NCBI GenBank assembly: GCA_023627715.1 | Contig: JAMAHW010000056.1 | Span: 2,545 to 66,544 of the forward strand | DNA length: 64,000 nucleotides | Reading direction: 5' to 3' | Source of the DNA: Periconia sp. R9002 | Taxonomy: Eukaryota > Ascomycota > Dothideomycetes > Pleosporales > Periconiaceae | Shown here: piece after piece, positions 9,426 through 20,428 of the stretch | Numbering within the stretch: the stretch's first letter is position 1 | How the letters are laid out: each line of letters begins with the position of its first letter | Position numbers and translations under genes: made by a program | The notes under the pieces: generated by a model | What the model saw: the letters and a program-made list of their open reading frames with translations, nothing else | Database searches by the model: none | What the model was told of the DNA's origin: nothing

Positions 9426-12400
9426 CTATGGCCTGAGCACGCCGTGTCGTCGGCGAAATGCTTCGACCCGTTCCTCGTAGAAGAGGATCTCTCGTACTCT
9501 TAGCTTGGGCCCCTTCTGGTTGTCTTGTATGAAGGAGTCGTCATCAGAGTCGTCGTGCACGTCTTCCGAGATTTCGGACTCTGTATCTTCTTCGCCACCC
9601 TCTGCACCTATTCCCCCATCCAGCTCATCCTCATCCTCATCCTCATCCTCAGTCGCCTCAGACTCATCGTCCGAGATCATCGGGTCATGCGCCACGTACC
9701 CAGCACTGGCTCCGTCTCCTACATGCATACCGTCGTGCCGTAAATCGTAGTTTGAAAGTCGGTTTTCCAGAATCTCAAAACATTTGGTTGATAGGCCCAT
9801 ATAGCAAAGCTCAATTTCGGGGCGGAGATGCACTATGTCGAGTATCTGGTAGGCCAGTTCTCGGGGATCGATGTTGTTACCATGCGGATGATCGGCAATG
9901 AAGGGAATGTAGAGAGAGCGAATGTGCGGTATCAGAGGAAGTCTTTGCAGGAAATGATGCTAAAATTTCGTTAATCATGAGCAAACCACGAGGAGACGAT
10001 GTACTTACCCAGTCCTTATAGTCAATGGCTACGGCAAGCTCTCTTAGACTACTCATGCGCCCACTTGTGATAAAAGTAAGAATGTCGCGGTTTAGCATCC
10101 ACCGCCTCCACCGTAAACTACTTGTAGTGTGCCCATCCAGTCCCTTCTCACTGCTGTCAATCATAAGTTTCTTCAAGCTTGCGCGATGACGCCGCAAGGG
10201 CCCCCGATAAATCGCATCTACTGTGACCGTAGACTGATACGCTCTGCCTTCCTGCAAGAAAAGAACCTCTAGTGTGTTCGGAGCGAGGGTCTCCTTCAAA
10301 AAAGATATCAGAGATGGAGATACTGTATTGGTATGTATCTTTTTAAGGTTGAGAGTGTATTCGGATCGCAGTGTATAAGATGCTTTATAAGCTTTGGAGG
10401 TCGAAGGAGACCCTGCCAAATACGCAGCACGGGGGGTATAGGCTCGCCGGAGTGATTTCCAGAGTTGTTCATGATTGTGACAGTTCAATAATGTCAAAGT
10501 TGTCATTATCGTCCAATCAAATGCCCTCAGAAGAACAGGCACTGATAACGGAACTCGCTCAAGTTCGAGGATTTCAAGTTTCAGTTTGCCTGTCAGTTTT
10601 GGCCCTGTTGGTATATCGTTGTCACGATTCAACAGGAAATTGACGTGATTTCGGAATCGAGTGCTGGCAGGCAGGGCGGCCTCCTCGTTTGACACCTCGT
10701 CACTATCCGGAGAGACGGCATTTCCCGAATGCGCGGCTGGATCAATGGAGAGCGATTGTACTCCATCTATTAGACTGACACCTTCGGGCAGGGTAGACGC
10801 GTTAAACACATTTTCGACTTCATCGCTGCTGTGTTCGGGATCACGATCGGGCTGTGGAAGGTTGATAGTGTGTTGTCCGTTTGCTGGCTCAAGCTTGATA
10901 GAAGTAGCTTCAGTCTGTCGACTGTCTGGCATGGCTGTGTTGGGGTGTTGCACATTTTGTGGATCGGTATGTCGTAAATTATGCACCCTCCCCACAAGAA
11001 TCCCCAAAACACCACCTAATCGTTTCTCGCCTATTGAGCTTGCCCCTATCCATGAAGCATCATAATCAACCTGCTGAATCCTTTCACCTTCCCAAGCTGT
11101 GACCCAGTCTCTTTGCTGTGCGTGTGGTGCAATACCGATCCGGAGTTCGCGCAATTTATGCTGGGACCGTGCGATCAAAATACTCATTTCGTCCAAGTAA
11201 GGCAATTCATCAATGTCCAGTACGCTCAGGCTTTTCAAGGGCGGTATTACGGAGAAAGTAGGATACTCTACTCTGTCCATGGCAGAGGCGGTAGACGTGT
11301 GAAACGCTTGAGGTAGAACCACAGGCGGCTGAACCACTCCTACCCCCGAAGGGTGAGTTGTGCCAGGGGGCGGTGCCGTATTCAGAATCAAAGGTGGTGC
11401 AGGTGGAGGCACAGGGGCATCTATGGTATTGTCATGCCATCGGATCCACAGCCGATCAAGACGGCAATCTTCGCCATCAGTCCTGTCAGCCTGGCTGGAA
11501 AGTGCCAACCAGACGTCGCGCAAGACTCCTGTCGGCATGTCCCAGACAAATGTTTCCAGGTTGATCATGCGCGCAATTGCCAACGCCACCAAAGTACCCA
11601 GCATCTTTCCACCTTCCTTGGTAATCATGTATTCCTGCACCCATGCCGCTGGGCCGTTCCCCAGTGAAAACTTCTTGGTGAACTGGGCATAGTAGTTTCC
11701 GAAGCGCCGGCGCGGTATGGGGTAGGGTGTAGGGGCGTTTCTCCTTCGTGTGTTGGATGACGCGTTCGTCTCCCGCTGAGCTCGATTTTGGTGTGGAAAA
11801 CAGTCCTCACCCGTAACGAGAGTCGCAAGACCGTAGGTCAGAGCATCCACTCCGGATCGTGGTTCGGTATGGGTGCTTTCATCGGGCCAGACGATATCAA
11901 AGCGAGAGTAAATGTATGGTATGGCGAGACGATGGAGGGCAGAGTGGCAGAGAGCGAGAGATGTGAGATCATTGGTGTGGGGAAGCTATGGAAAGCACAA
12001 GATTAGGCTCGTGCAGCTCTTGGGCCTCAGGCCGATATGACGACCGTTTTGTGGTACTCACCTGCTGTATAATTTCCTTGAGTATATCTACAGGGAGATC
12101 TAGCAACTTCAACGGGCCCAGCCGCGCCTTTTCCTTGCCTTTGAGCAGTCTGGAACCAGAATCTCTCAACGGATGCGTTGCGCCGACCGAAAGAAGTCCA
12201 TTATGGCCACTTTCGATACGGGCTTCCGGTTCGGCTTCGTGGGGTATTGTATACAAGTCGTGGGCTGGGCGTGAAAACAACGGGGAAGGCGACGGTACGG
12301 GTGACGGCGAGGGAGAGTTGGATGCAAGTAGCTCGTCTTCGTCGAGAAGCGGCGAGCTCGTCCTGAGGGTGCTGGGCGAAAGGGGCGGAGAAGAATCCAT
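9426..12400 (-). CDS. Large F-box protein with acidic C-terminus, target unknown
   Basis: Exons 12062-12400, 10009-11985 and 9426-9959 (introns 76 and 49 nt) give 949 aa. Splicing out the first intron rebuilds a typical F-box at about residues 98-145: LLDLPVDILKEIIQQ joined to LPHTNDLTSLALCHSALH. It is followed by LAIPYIYSRFDIVW, a form seen in many fungal F-box proteins. F-box proteins recruit substrates to SCF ubiquitin ligases through Skp1; the substrate is not predictable. The middle has scattered leucine-rich segments (LKLEILELERVPLS, MTTLTLLNC, NTLEVLFLQEG) suggesting degenerate LRRs, separated by a low-complexity insert. Exon 3 ends in a strongly acidic Asp/Glu tract, part of it encoded by a GATGAG hexamer repeat. 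Start 12400 was chosen over an in-frame ATG 30 bases upstream because it gives the usual short N-terminus; both are possible. Confidence 0.8.
9624..9651. repeat. (CTCATC)n hexamer repeat inside the F-box gene
   Basis: The hexamer CTCATC repeats four and a half times on the plus strand. On the coding strand it specifies alternating Asp and Glu in the acidic tail, so its copy number should change tail length in 2-residue steps without breaking the frame. Confidence 0.85.
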
Positions 12401-13390
12401 GGCTGTGGGGAGACGGTCACGTCTCACCACATTAAACCGTCATGGAGAGGGCGGTTCCCAGCGCAGTCGAGCAAGCGAGCGACTGACAGCACGAGACGGC
12501 GAGCGCGTGTATGGGGGTTGGGCGTGGATGGATTGTGGTACTTGACGAAGAGAGGAAAGAATGACAGGAAAATGGTTTTGGGTCAGCGAAGACTGGAGCA
12601 CAGTGCATACACAGACTGTACAAGCAGAGGGTGTTGTGGAGAGGTTGATGCCAGGACAAGCAATCCCGCTTGAGCGCCAGAGACAACGGGCCAATGGCAT
12701 GGACCCCCGCGGGTGATCAGTGGGCCGCTCATACAGTAATTCAATTACCTTTGTAACATCAGACATGCATCCGGTCCTAACCAACGTTACAGTAATGAGG
12801 ACGCAGCCACGACCAGACACCACGCAAGATTCAAACTCATGAGCAACCTATGTCATAATGTTTGCTAAGTTACATATGTACCTAGGTACTTACATATGTA
12901 TATCCATGCCGCTGCTGTGCAACCGGATAGTACTGCTGCTACATGTATGTACCTCCGCAGCACCCACATCTCCGGCCATTTCTCTCATCTCCTTGTCTTT
13001 CGGTTGTGGAATGGCCTACGTATGGACCCGAGCAGTAAAGGATCAATAAGTCGACTGTGCAGGGTGCTGTCTCTGCCACGGCCGGGCGCCCATAATTTGT
13101 TTCATCGCAACAGAGGATGCACATCCCCTCAACCGCGCCCCAACACGAACCATGGTTCCTTCCACCCCGGTCCACAGCCCAGCCTCAAATGCACTCTTCA
13201 ACGCCGTTACCATACATTTATGAACCGTAACAAACGCCCCTCCGGGGTATAACTATTAACATAGTGACTGTTCGATAACGCGAGTAAGAAAAAAAAGTCC
13301 CTCCACCAATTTCCGCTATGAAAAAGCGATCAAGCCCAACTCCGTCCCAGAAATCCTATAATACAAAACCGCCCAGTTCGAACCTCCCAT
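12401..13390. other. F-box gene upstream region and SMC6 3' spacer
   Basis: About 990 bases without a credible gene. Contains TACCTAGGTA at 12879-12888, flanked on both sides by TACATATGTA (12871-12880 and 12891-12900), which makes a nested near-palindrome, and a small palindrome CCCGCGGG near 12706. Short ORFs have no recognisable domain. Confidence 0.55.
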
Positions 13391-16300
13391 TCATAGGTTG
13401 AGCGCTGTCTGTCCGCGTTCAGGATCTTCCATGCGGATGATCTTCACGTCATCCATACTATGAACCTTTTTGTTGTTCATCGACTGAGGTGTAATCAGGA
13501 TATACTGTCTTCCAACCGCTCGCCTAGCTGCTCCAATGATCAAAGTCATGCTCACGTCGCGATTGACCGAGTCCATGAACACATCAAACTCGTCCAAGCA
13601 ACGAATCGGAGAGCCCATGGCATCCCAAAGAGCGAGCAGAAGGCATATTGTCGAGAAGGATTTTTCTCCACCCGAAAGCGTCTTGGTTTGTCGTCCTGCT
13701 GCACTTTGAACCGTAATATCCGGTTGGACGTTGATGTCGAGCCGCTGGTTCTCGTGGTCTACGATTAGGCTGCCACGGAATTGTCGCTCGCTGAGAAGGT
13801 AGTTGAAGATGATACGAGCTCGGGTCGTGATCCTCTGTCGGAATTCCAGCCAGCGTTGTTTGCGTGTCACCAGCGCCTGCTTCAGTTTCTATACCAACAT
13901 CATTAGCACATCTCTTGTACATATAAGATGACCAATACTTACGTCCCGCACTGCCTGAGTGCCATTTATTTCTCGCTCCGCGTCTTTGTATGCCTTTTGA
14001 GCATCGACCGCTTTCTCCAAAAGTTCGTTTTCTGACCCACCCAACTCTGTTTCGGCAATCTCTCGGTCTTTCTGCAGTGCCTTCAGCTTCTTCACGAGCG
14101 AGTCAAAGGTTTGTCCTGCCGGAACCTCTACGCGAGGCGATATTTGTAAAGCATGCTCCGTATACTTCTCAACCTCTTTTTGCTGCTCATCAAGTTTCTG
14201 TTCCCACTCAGTCTTATTCATCTCGGCTTTTTGAACTTCTTCTAGCGCCTTGTTCTTCGCACGCAACGCCTCTTCCCGTCGCTGGGTTAGTGTTGCCACC
14301 TTTGCCCTTACTTTCTCTGCTCGGAGCTTCGATTCGTCGAGAGCACTTCTTAGGCGTTCGACTTGTGCTTTGTAGGCACGCGACTCTGCGTTCACTTGAT
14401 CTAATGCGCTCGTCAGGTCCTGAAACTGTGTCTCGTCACCTTCCAAGCGCGTCTGAGCCTCCTCCAGCTCTTTCTCCAACATTTCTGTCAATGCGACATC
14501 AGGTAAGGACGCTGTTGCTTCTCCTTCTAGCCTGGTCATATCATCTTGAGCACGGTCCATTTCCACCTTTAACTTCCTTTTCTGTTTTGCATGGTCATCC
14601 AACCTGGCTTGACAGGCGGTCAATTGCTCTTGATAAGATCGAGCACTGGCCTGAAGGCTTTGGATCTCACTTTCAATGAACTTGAGGTTCTCTTCCTCGT
14701 CTTTAATTTGCGGGGCCTTGTCGGCTTGCATGCGAAACTCTCCTCTGTGCTCATCAACAGGCTGGAAGTTACTACTCCCATTGTGGCTAACGCTGATCTG
14801 ATGGCCGCGCCGGCGAGTAACGTCTGACATGCACAAACACAGCCTGACGTTCTTTCGCTCGCTTGCGGGCCTGTTCATCATAAACTCCTCGGCTTCTTTT
14901 CGTTTTTCAATCAAGACTATCTGATCGATGCTTTGGCTGATGATAAGATGATTTCGAACTAAGTCGTTATTGATCTAGACTCCAATTAGTGTTTGCCCTC
15001 CAGATGAAAGAGGCCATAATTACTTTGAGCGCTCGCATGACAGTAAGAAGTTTATCATCGGGTTCATGCCCTGTCGTATCAATGGGCGATTGTTTGACAA
15101 TATAGATTGGTACGTTGCTGATGACAATTAGTCTATAGGCTTCGAACAGATCATTACACTTACTGATTCATCCTTTTCATTATTTCAGAGAGAATCGTCT
15201 GATCGGCTTTACTGGTCACCAAAAAGGCTTCCAAAGTGCCGCCGAAGGTTTTTTCCAGAATACTTCCCCACTGAGGTTGCAGAAGCTCGACATGGCGACC
15301 CATAGGCCCCACCGGACGTTCCTTGAACCTTTTCTCCCTGTCGATTGCCTTCAAAAGCTGTTCTAGAACAGAGGGATTCCGGTATGCCTCAATCCAGTTG
15401 CGGTTACCCTGTTTGAGCGCACGAATCTTTGTGGTTGAAGACATCGCTTCACTACGTTTCCGTTGAACCTTCCCGTCTGCCTGTTTTTTCTGATCTTTTG
15501 CTTGAGCTATTTCCCGGTTGAGGACTGGTAGGTTATCGTCGAAGGTTTCCCATGCCGACTTTCGCTCCTCATATAAGGCTTTGGCGTCTTCATACTCCTG
15601 TAATTTTTGTGCGTGAATACCGTTATCCGCTTGCGCTTGACGATCTTTCTGTTCCTCGATTCTTGACTGAGATTGCTCTACCAGTCTCTTACTAGCATTC
15701 ATCCCACTAATAATTTTTCGCTCATCTGCCTATGCACGTGGTTAATTACCGTACGCATTGCACAGGCACATCAGTCTCACATACCTTCAAGTTGTAAATC
15801 TTATCTTTGACTATTTTCCAATCCTCGTTTTGCGACTTGAGCTCATCCTCTATGGGCTGTATTTCCTCATCGCATTGTCGAATTTCTTCCTGGGCTTGTT
15901 CAAGCAGCTGGTCACGGTGCGCATAGTCAGCCGATGCCCTGTCTGCCATTGCTTTTCGCTCCTCTATCTGATTAGTGACGCGTTCAACTCCGGAGACCAA
16001 CTTCTCCAACTCTTGCTCCTCTGCCTCAACCTGGGCCCATGCAGCTTGATTGGCCAAGGCCTTCTCTTTGCTTCGCATCTTTTCGAGACCTGTCGCACGT
16101 TTGGCCTTCGCGACGGCTTCTTCAAAATTCTTCCTGTAAACATCGACATCGCCTTTTAATGTCTGAGCTCTCGCCTCCTGTTCCTCGAGTTCTGCAGCTA
16201 TCTGCTTGTAGTCATTGTCCAAAGCCTCGAGCTGCGTGCCCTTCAAAAAGAATCTGTATTTGTCCCTCGGATTGGAGTCATTTAAAAATTGGCGGGCCAT

Positions 16301-16984
16301 GTCTTGGGTTAGGACGTTCATGGGATTATCGATTTGCATGGCGAATGCGTCAATGACATCTTCCACATCAACCTTTTTCTGGGACACTATCCTGCCGTTT
16401 TGATCTTTCAATTTGAAGCCTGAAGAGCCAGCTAGATTGAAATGCCGTTCGACGATAATGGAATCCCCATATAATTCTGGTTTGTAAGCAAAAGCGCCCT
16501 GATTTTTGATCTTCACAGCGAGGTTGCAGTATTCGCGTCCTTGCTTGATGAAGCTCTTGAGATTTTGCCCGCGATTCGTTGCGCTCGCTTTGCCACCAAG
16601 GCAAATTGTGAGAGCCGTGAGAACCGCACTCTTTCCACTGCCATTATGCCCGATGATAAAATTGATCAACGGGCCTAGGGGGACCGTAAGTTGTTCGTGA
16701 CACATGAAATTTGTGCATCGAACCTCCTCAATGATTCCTGCTTCTGCTGCCACATTCTTCTGGTTTTCACTCTTTTTCAAACTTTTCTGAACAGTCTGTG
16801 TAGCTCGAATGAACGCGGCCTGATCTTCTTCGTCATCGCTTGCATTGGAGGCAGAGTCGTCTGAACTAGATTGTGGGGAGTCGTCCGGCTCACTAGGTTC
16901 TACGGAAATACGCGGCCGTTTGTTGTGTTGTAATTTGGGGACAGTGAGTGCTCGTGAGCGTTTTGCCGGTAACACTTGCGCCAT
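13391..16984 (-). CDS. SMC6: Structural maintenance of chromosomes protein 6 (SMC5/6 complex)
   Basis: SMC ATPase that pairs with Smc5 in the complex that handles recombination intermediates and stalled replication forks. Exons 15785-16984, 15164-15729, 15024-15117, 13943-14974 and 13391-13888 give 1129 aa; the introns are 55, 46, 49 and 54 nt. Seen in order: acidic/Ser-rich N-tail; Walker A GHNGSGKSA (residues 112-120); first coiled coil; hinge, partly encoded by the 94-nt exon 3 (joins MKRMN to NVPIYIVKQSPIDTTGHEP); second coiled coil; ABC signature LSGGEKS (about 1035-1041) and Walker B CLDEFD (about 1061-1066). The RGH and YRN-like blocks after the hinge match Smc6 rather than Smc5. Length fits the family (about 1100-1150 aa). 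ACGCGT sites lie upstream. Confidence 0.96.
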
Positions 16985-17983
16985 ACTGGCCGGTTGAAGT
17001 ATAAGAGAGAGGTTGCCAGTGTCGGTGTGGAGTTGAGCGGCGATTGTCCAGGAACATAGGCTAGTGTGGAGGGGACGCGTTCGCGTACCTGGGTAGGATG
17101 CCGCGCTAATGGCTTGGCGTAGGCGAGCGAGTTGACGCTTCCACTTTCGTTCGTCAATGACCGTGGCTTCAGCATTTCAAATACAGGTGCTACGTAGATA
17201 ATTTAGAGTAATGTTAAAAATTTCCATTACATGTAACTCATGAGAGGGGTTCATATCGAATCAACACTGGTATCTGGACAAATCCTCGATACCGGCAGAA
17301 AAGAAAACGATCACGTGCAGACGCGTCAAACGCGCTAAGAGGCCGTTAAACCCTTTCCTTCCATAGGTAATATATAGCCCTGAAGCAATCGAAAGTTCAA
17401 AGGTTTCCTATTTTCGACATATGATCACAATTGCACCAGAGATTTCAAATAGAAAATGTGTGTCGCACTCTCATCCCACTCTTGTAGTACCATTAATGCA
17501 GGCCACCCTTCCGAGCGAACCCACGGTATCCACAGGAGTCCTTCGCCGAAACCATCCTTACAGCCAGAGGCGTGCTCCAGTACCAGACCAGGTTTGACGG
17601 GAAATGAAGAGTGCACGCATCTCACAGCTATCCAGAGCAATTTACGTTCCAACCTTGCAGTGTACTAGCAGAGAGCTCGGCGACTGGATGATGCTACTTT
17701 GATATATCGCGAGGCTATACTGAGCAGCAGGAATGAGTCTGTTCTCTGAGCTCCACCTTAGGCCGCGAATAGAGTTTACTTTTTACGAAGTCGGCATAAG
17801 AGCTGGGCTGTGGTGTATACATGATTCTATGGTCTTGGGAGTTACAGAGTCTGCTTATAAGTTATCAGTCAAAGGAGTTTCGTGCATGCTACTGTGTAAT
17901 ATCGTTCCACTCCTGAAGGACGATTGAAAGGCTCGGTCGTACAAGTAAGTTCCTCATAGGCTAAAGCAATTTCTTATCGTGCA
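16985..17983. other. SMC6 upstream region and 3' spacer of the beta-propeller gene
   Basis: About 1 kb with no credible gene. The half next to SMC6 carries two ACGCGT words (17075-17080 and 17321-17326) and a TCACGTG at about 17311. A short polar ORF at 17456-17668 has no recognisable domain. Confidence 0.55.
17075..17080. promoter_or_regulatory. MCB-like ACGCGT site upstream of SMC6
   Basis: The palindrome ACGCGT lies about 90 bases upstream of the SMC6 ATG, and a second copy lies at 17321-17326. In yeasts ACGCGT is the MluI cell-cycle box bound by MBF, which drives G1/S genes. Function here is inference from the word and its position. Confidence 0.4.
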
Positions 17984-20055
17984 TCATCCTGTAGACGAAG
18001 CAAACAGAACTTTCCGGGGGTTACCAATCACCAAGCTGTTTGAACCGCTTCCTCCCATGTCATCAAGCAGTCTATCCATGCCACCCAAGTCAAGCTCACC
18101 ACGAGCGAGAAGGGCTTTATCGGTCTTCCTTGTCTCTTCTTCTTCTACTCGCTCATTAGTGAACATACTCATCAGATCCTTCTCTGTAGATTGAGGTGCA
18201 TTTGCTAAAATGACCAAGCGATGTTCTCCCGAAAGCAAAACATCTCTTGGGATGGCCATCCGTGCATCTTGTGCAGTGGTGGAGAATTGTGCAACAGATG
18301 TGATCGATTCGTTCAGCATGGAAATATTCTGTATATGTGAAAGGCTCGATCCAGGTAATGAAGTGCCGTTGGCTGCTGATGCAGCCCGTTTCCAAAATTT
18401 GGCTAGATCAGGTATCCGGTAAATTTCTGGACCGTACCAAATCACGACCGAATCTTCGGCCTGATCGCTATGGGTGGCGGTCAATGAAGCAACCGAGACG
18501 CCGCCGTGGGCAATTATAGCAGTAATGGCGGAGGAAGAGGTACCATGAAATAGAGTATCCTCCTTCTTTCGCCGTGTGTTCGGAGTCATTGGCACAAGAG
18601 AACTACGGCCACCACGCGATTTGGGGCTAGATGGGCCACTGCTGCTTCGCTCGTTGTCCGAAGTGCCTACAAATCCTCGTAAAGAGAAGGCGGATGCATC
18701 GACGGGCGGGTTCGGTCCTGAGCGATCAGTATCCCAAACACCCCATTCACCGTCTGCCAACAGCGCGATGATATGATGGCCATCAGATACCCATGCAGCA
18801 TCAATGACTGGCTTGCGCGCCGCAACAGCAGGAGGAGCGTTCGATTTGGTGTATTCGAATCCTGTTTTGAATGATGCCAAGAAAGCACCAGGTTTGGCAG
18901 GTCTGTTGTCTGTTCGGATCTTACGCGTTGCAGACGGATCGAAGATACGCACGGTGCCGGATTTATCTGCAATGAGCAGTTGGGTGTGGCGAGCCTTAGG
19001 ATATTGAGCGGTGTTGAATGCGACCTTTGTTGCTGGTTTTTGGAGAGTGAGAGTATGAGATGGAGAAACGGGTGTTATCATCTGGACCGATGTTTCCGTC
19101 AACTGGAGCCTCCAAAGCTTCAACAATCCACCCAGCTCAGATGTATGCGAAGCAACAAGTAGATCAAAGTCGCTAGTATCAGCTGCAACTGCGGAATCGG
19201 CATCGTCCTGGTTTTGCCGAGATGTCTGATTGTCTGAAGGAGCAATATCCCCTTCCGCCGTATCCATATCCATCTCATCATCTTGCGGCTTCTCATTTCG
19301 AGGCTCACCTCGTGAAGTCCAGGTCATGGCCACGCCCCTTGGAATATCTTGATGCCCTACATGGACTGGAATGGTGGCTACTTCTTCGCCATAACGCGAT
19401 TTGGCTTTTGAAGTGCGCTCTTTTGCGACGTCAGATGGAGGACTGAGTGGTAGTGTGATGACGCGCACAGTGAAATCTGCACATGCGACGGCAAAGACAA
19501 GTTTGTTGTCAAATATTGGGGGCCTTGAGCTACCGGGCGCAAGCTCCGAAGCCGGTGTAATCGGAGGAATAGCGATGTGCAATACGTCTGTTCGGAGTGA
19601 CAACTGTACATGCTGAATTATAGATGGATATGGTTGATCCTCATCCAGTTCCTCCTCTTCGTCCTCGAACTCGGCCTCCGGTAGCGATTGGGGAGCAGAT
19701 TTCTTGGGACTGGAATCGGAATCGGAGGACAGTTCAATGGGCTCTGAGGCACCATTGACTTTGGCACGGGGCTTTGAAGGCTTTACAGGTCCCGAGGTCT
19801 GTTGTTTCAACGGGCGCCCTCCTCTCCATAGTATGCCAACACCGCCGGTTTGACCAGAGAGCAGAATAGTGGAGCCATTGGGAGCTTTAATGGGGTAGAT
19901 CTTGGTGTCGTATACTCTGCATGGCAGCTCGTACCTGAAACGGTCGAAAGTGAGTAGTTTGATCTTTCTTCATGTACCATGTATTAATAGAGGACACACC
20001 TCAATTGGGTAGATTTGCCCTTTGTTGAAACGATGGGCTTCATAGCTGCGCCCAT
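17984..20055 (-). CDS. Conserved beta-propeller (WD40-like) protein, possibly a Nup37-type nucleoporin
   Basis: Exon 1 (20000-20055, 56 nt) encodes MGAAMKPIVSTKGKSTQLR and joins, in phase 2 across a 65-nt intron, exon 2 (17984-19934), which begins YELPCRVYDTKIYPI; total 668 aa. The pattern of short blocks resembles WD-repeat blades: NGSTILLSGQTGGVGILWRG, KLVFAVACADFTVRVITLPL, LLIADKSGTVRIFDP, IALLADGEWGVWDTD. A disordered acidic insert with SSDSDSSPKK follows the first blade, and the tail ends in a conserved RKVLFA-type motif. I recognise it as a family found across Pezizomycotina, and I recall (not checked) a link to the Nup37 group of the nuclear pore Y-complex. It is divergent from APC1. 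Start 20055 was chosen; an in-frame ATG 12 bases downstream (20043) is equally plausible. Confidence 0.7.
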
Positions 20056-20428
20056 TTGTGCTGCCTCTTCGTCGCAGCTTTTGCGCGACTACAGTCGACG
20101 TCGTTATTAAGGCTTTTGCAACTCGAGATTATGGGCGCGCAAAGATTTAGGAGATAGCAGCTGCAACACAGGTATGCACGAGGTGTTGTGTGGTGTGGGG
20201 CAAAGGGAGTGAAAAGGTGAAGAAGACTGCGGAGGTGCTGCGGAGTGAGGTGCTTCTCTTTGGAGAAAGCGCGTCCAACCACAATAGGCGCGTCGACTGT
20301 ACCACCCCGCCACCACCAACACAACAACAACGACAACCCTACCAAGCGGTACCTGCAACTATCACCCCTCCGCAAAAGCTTGCCTAGATATACGTATTCC
20401 CTCCTCATGCCGCTGAACGAGCCCCCGC
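20056..20428. promoter_or_regulatory. Shared divergent promoter, beta-propeller gene and APC1
   Basis: 373 bases between two opposite start codons, so the 5' control regions overlap. It contains GCGCGTC words (near 20270 and 20288) and a CAACAACAA-type tract near 20320-20340. No ORF of note. Confidence 0.55.

Noticed and set aside
9505..9750. Ser-rich plus-strand frame within the F-box gene
   Set aside because: It is the shadow of the repeat-encoded acidic tail on the opposite strand.
13367..13385. GGTTCGAAC-like tRNA B-box on the minus strand
   Set aside because: No A-box, acceptor stem or anticodon loop is formed around it; it lies just after the SMC6 stop codon.
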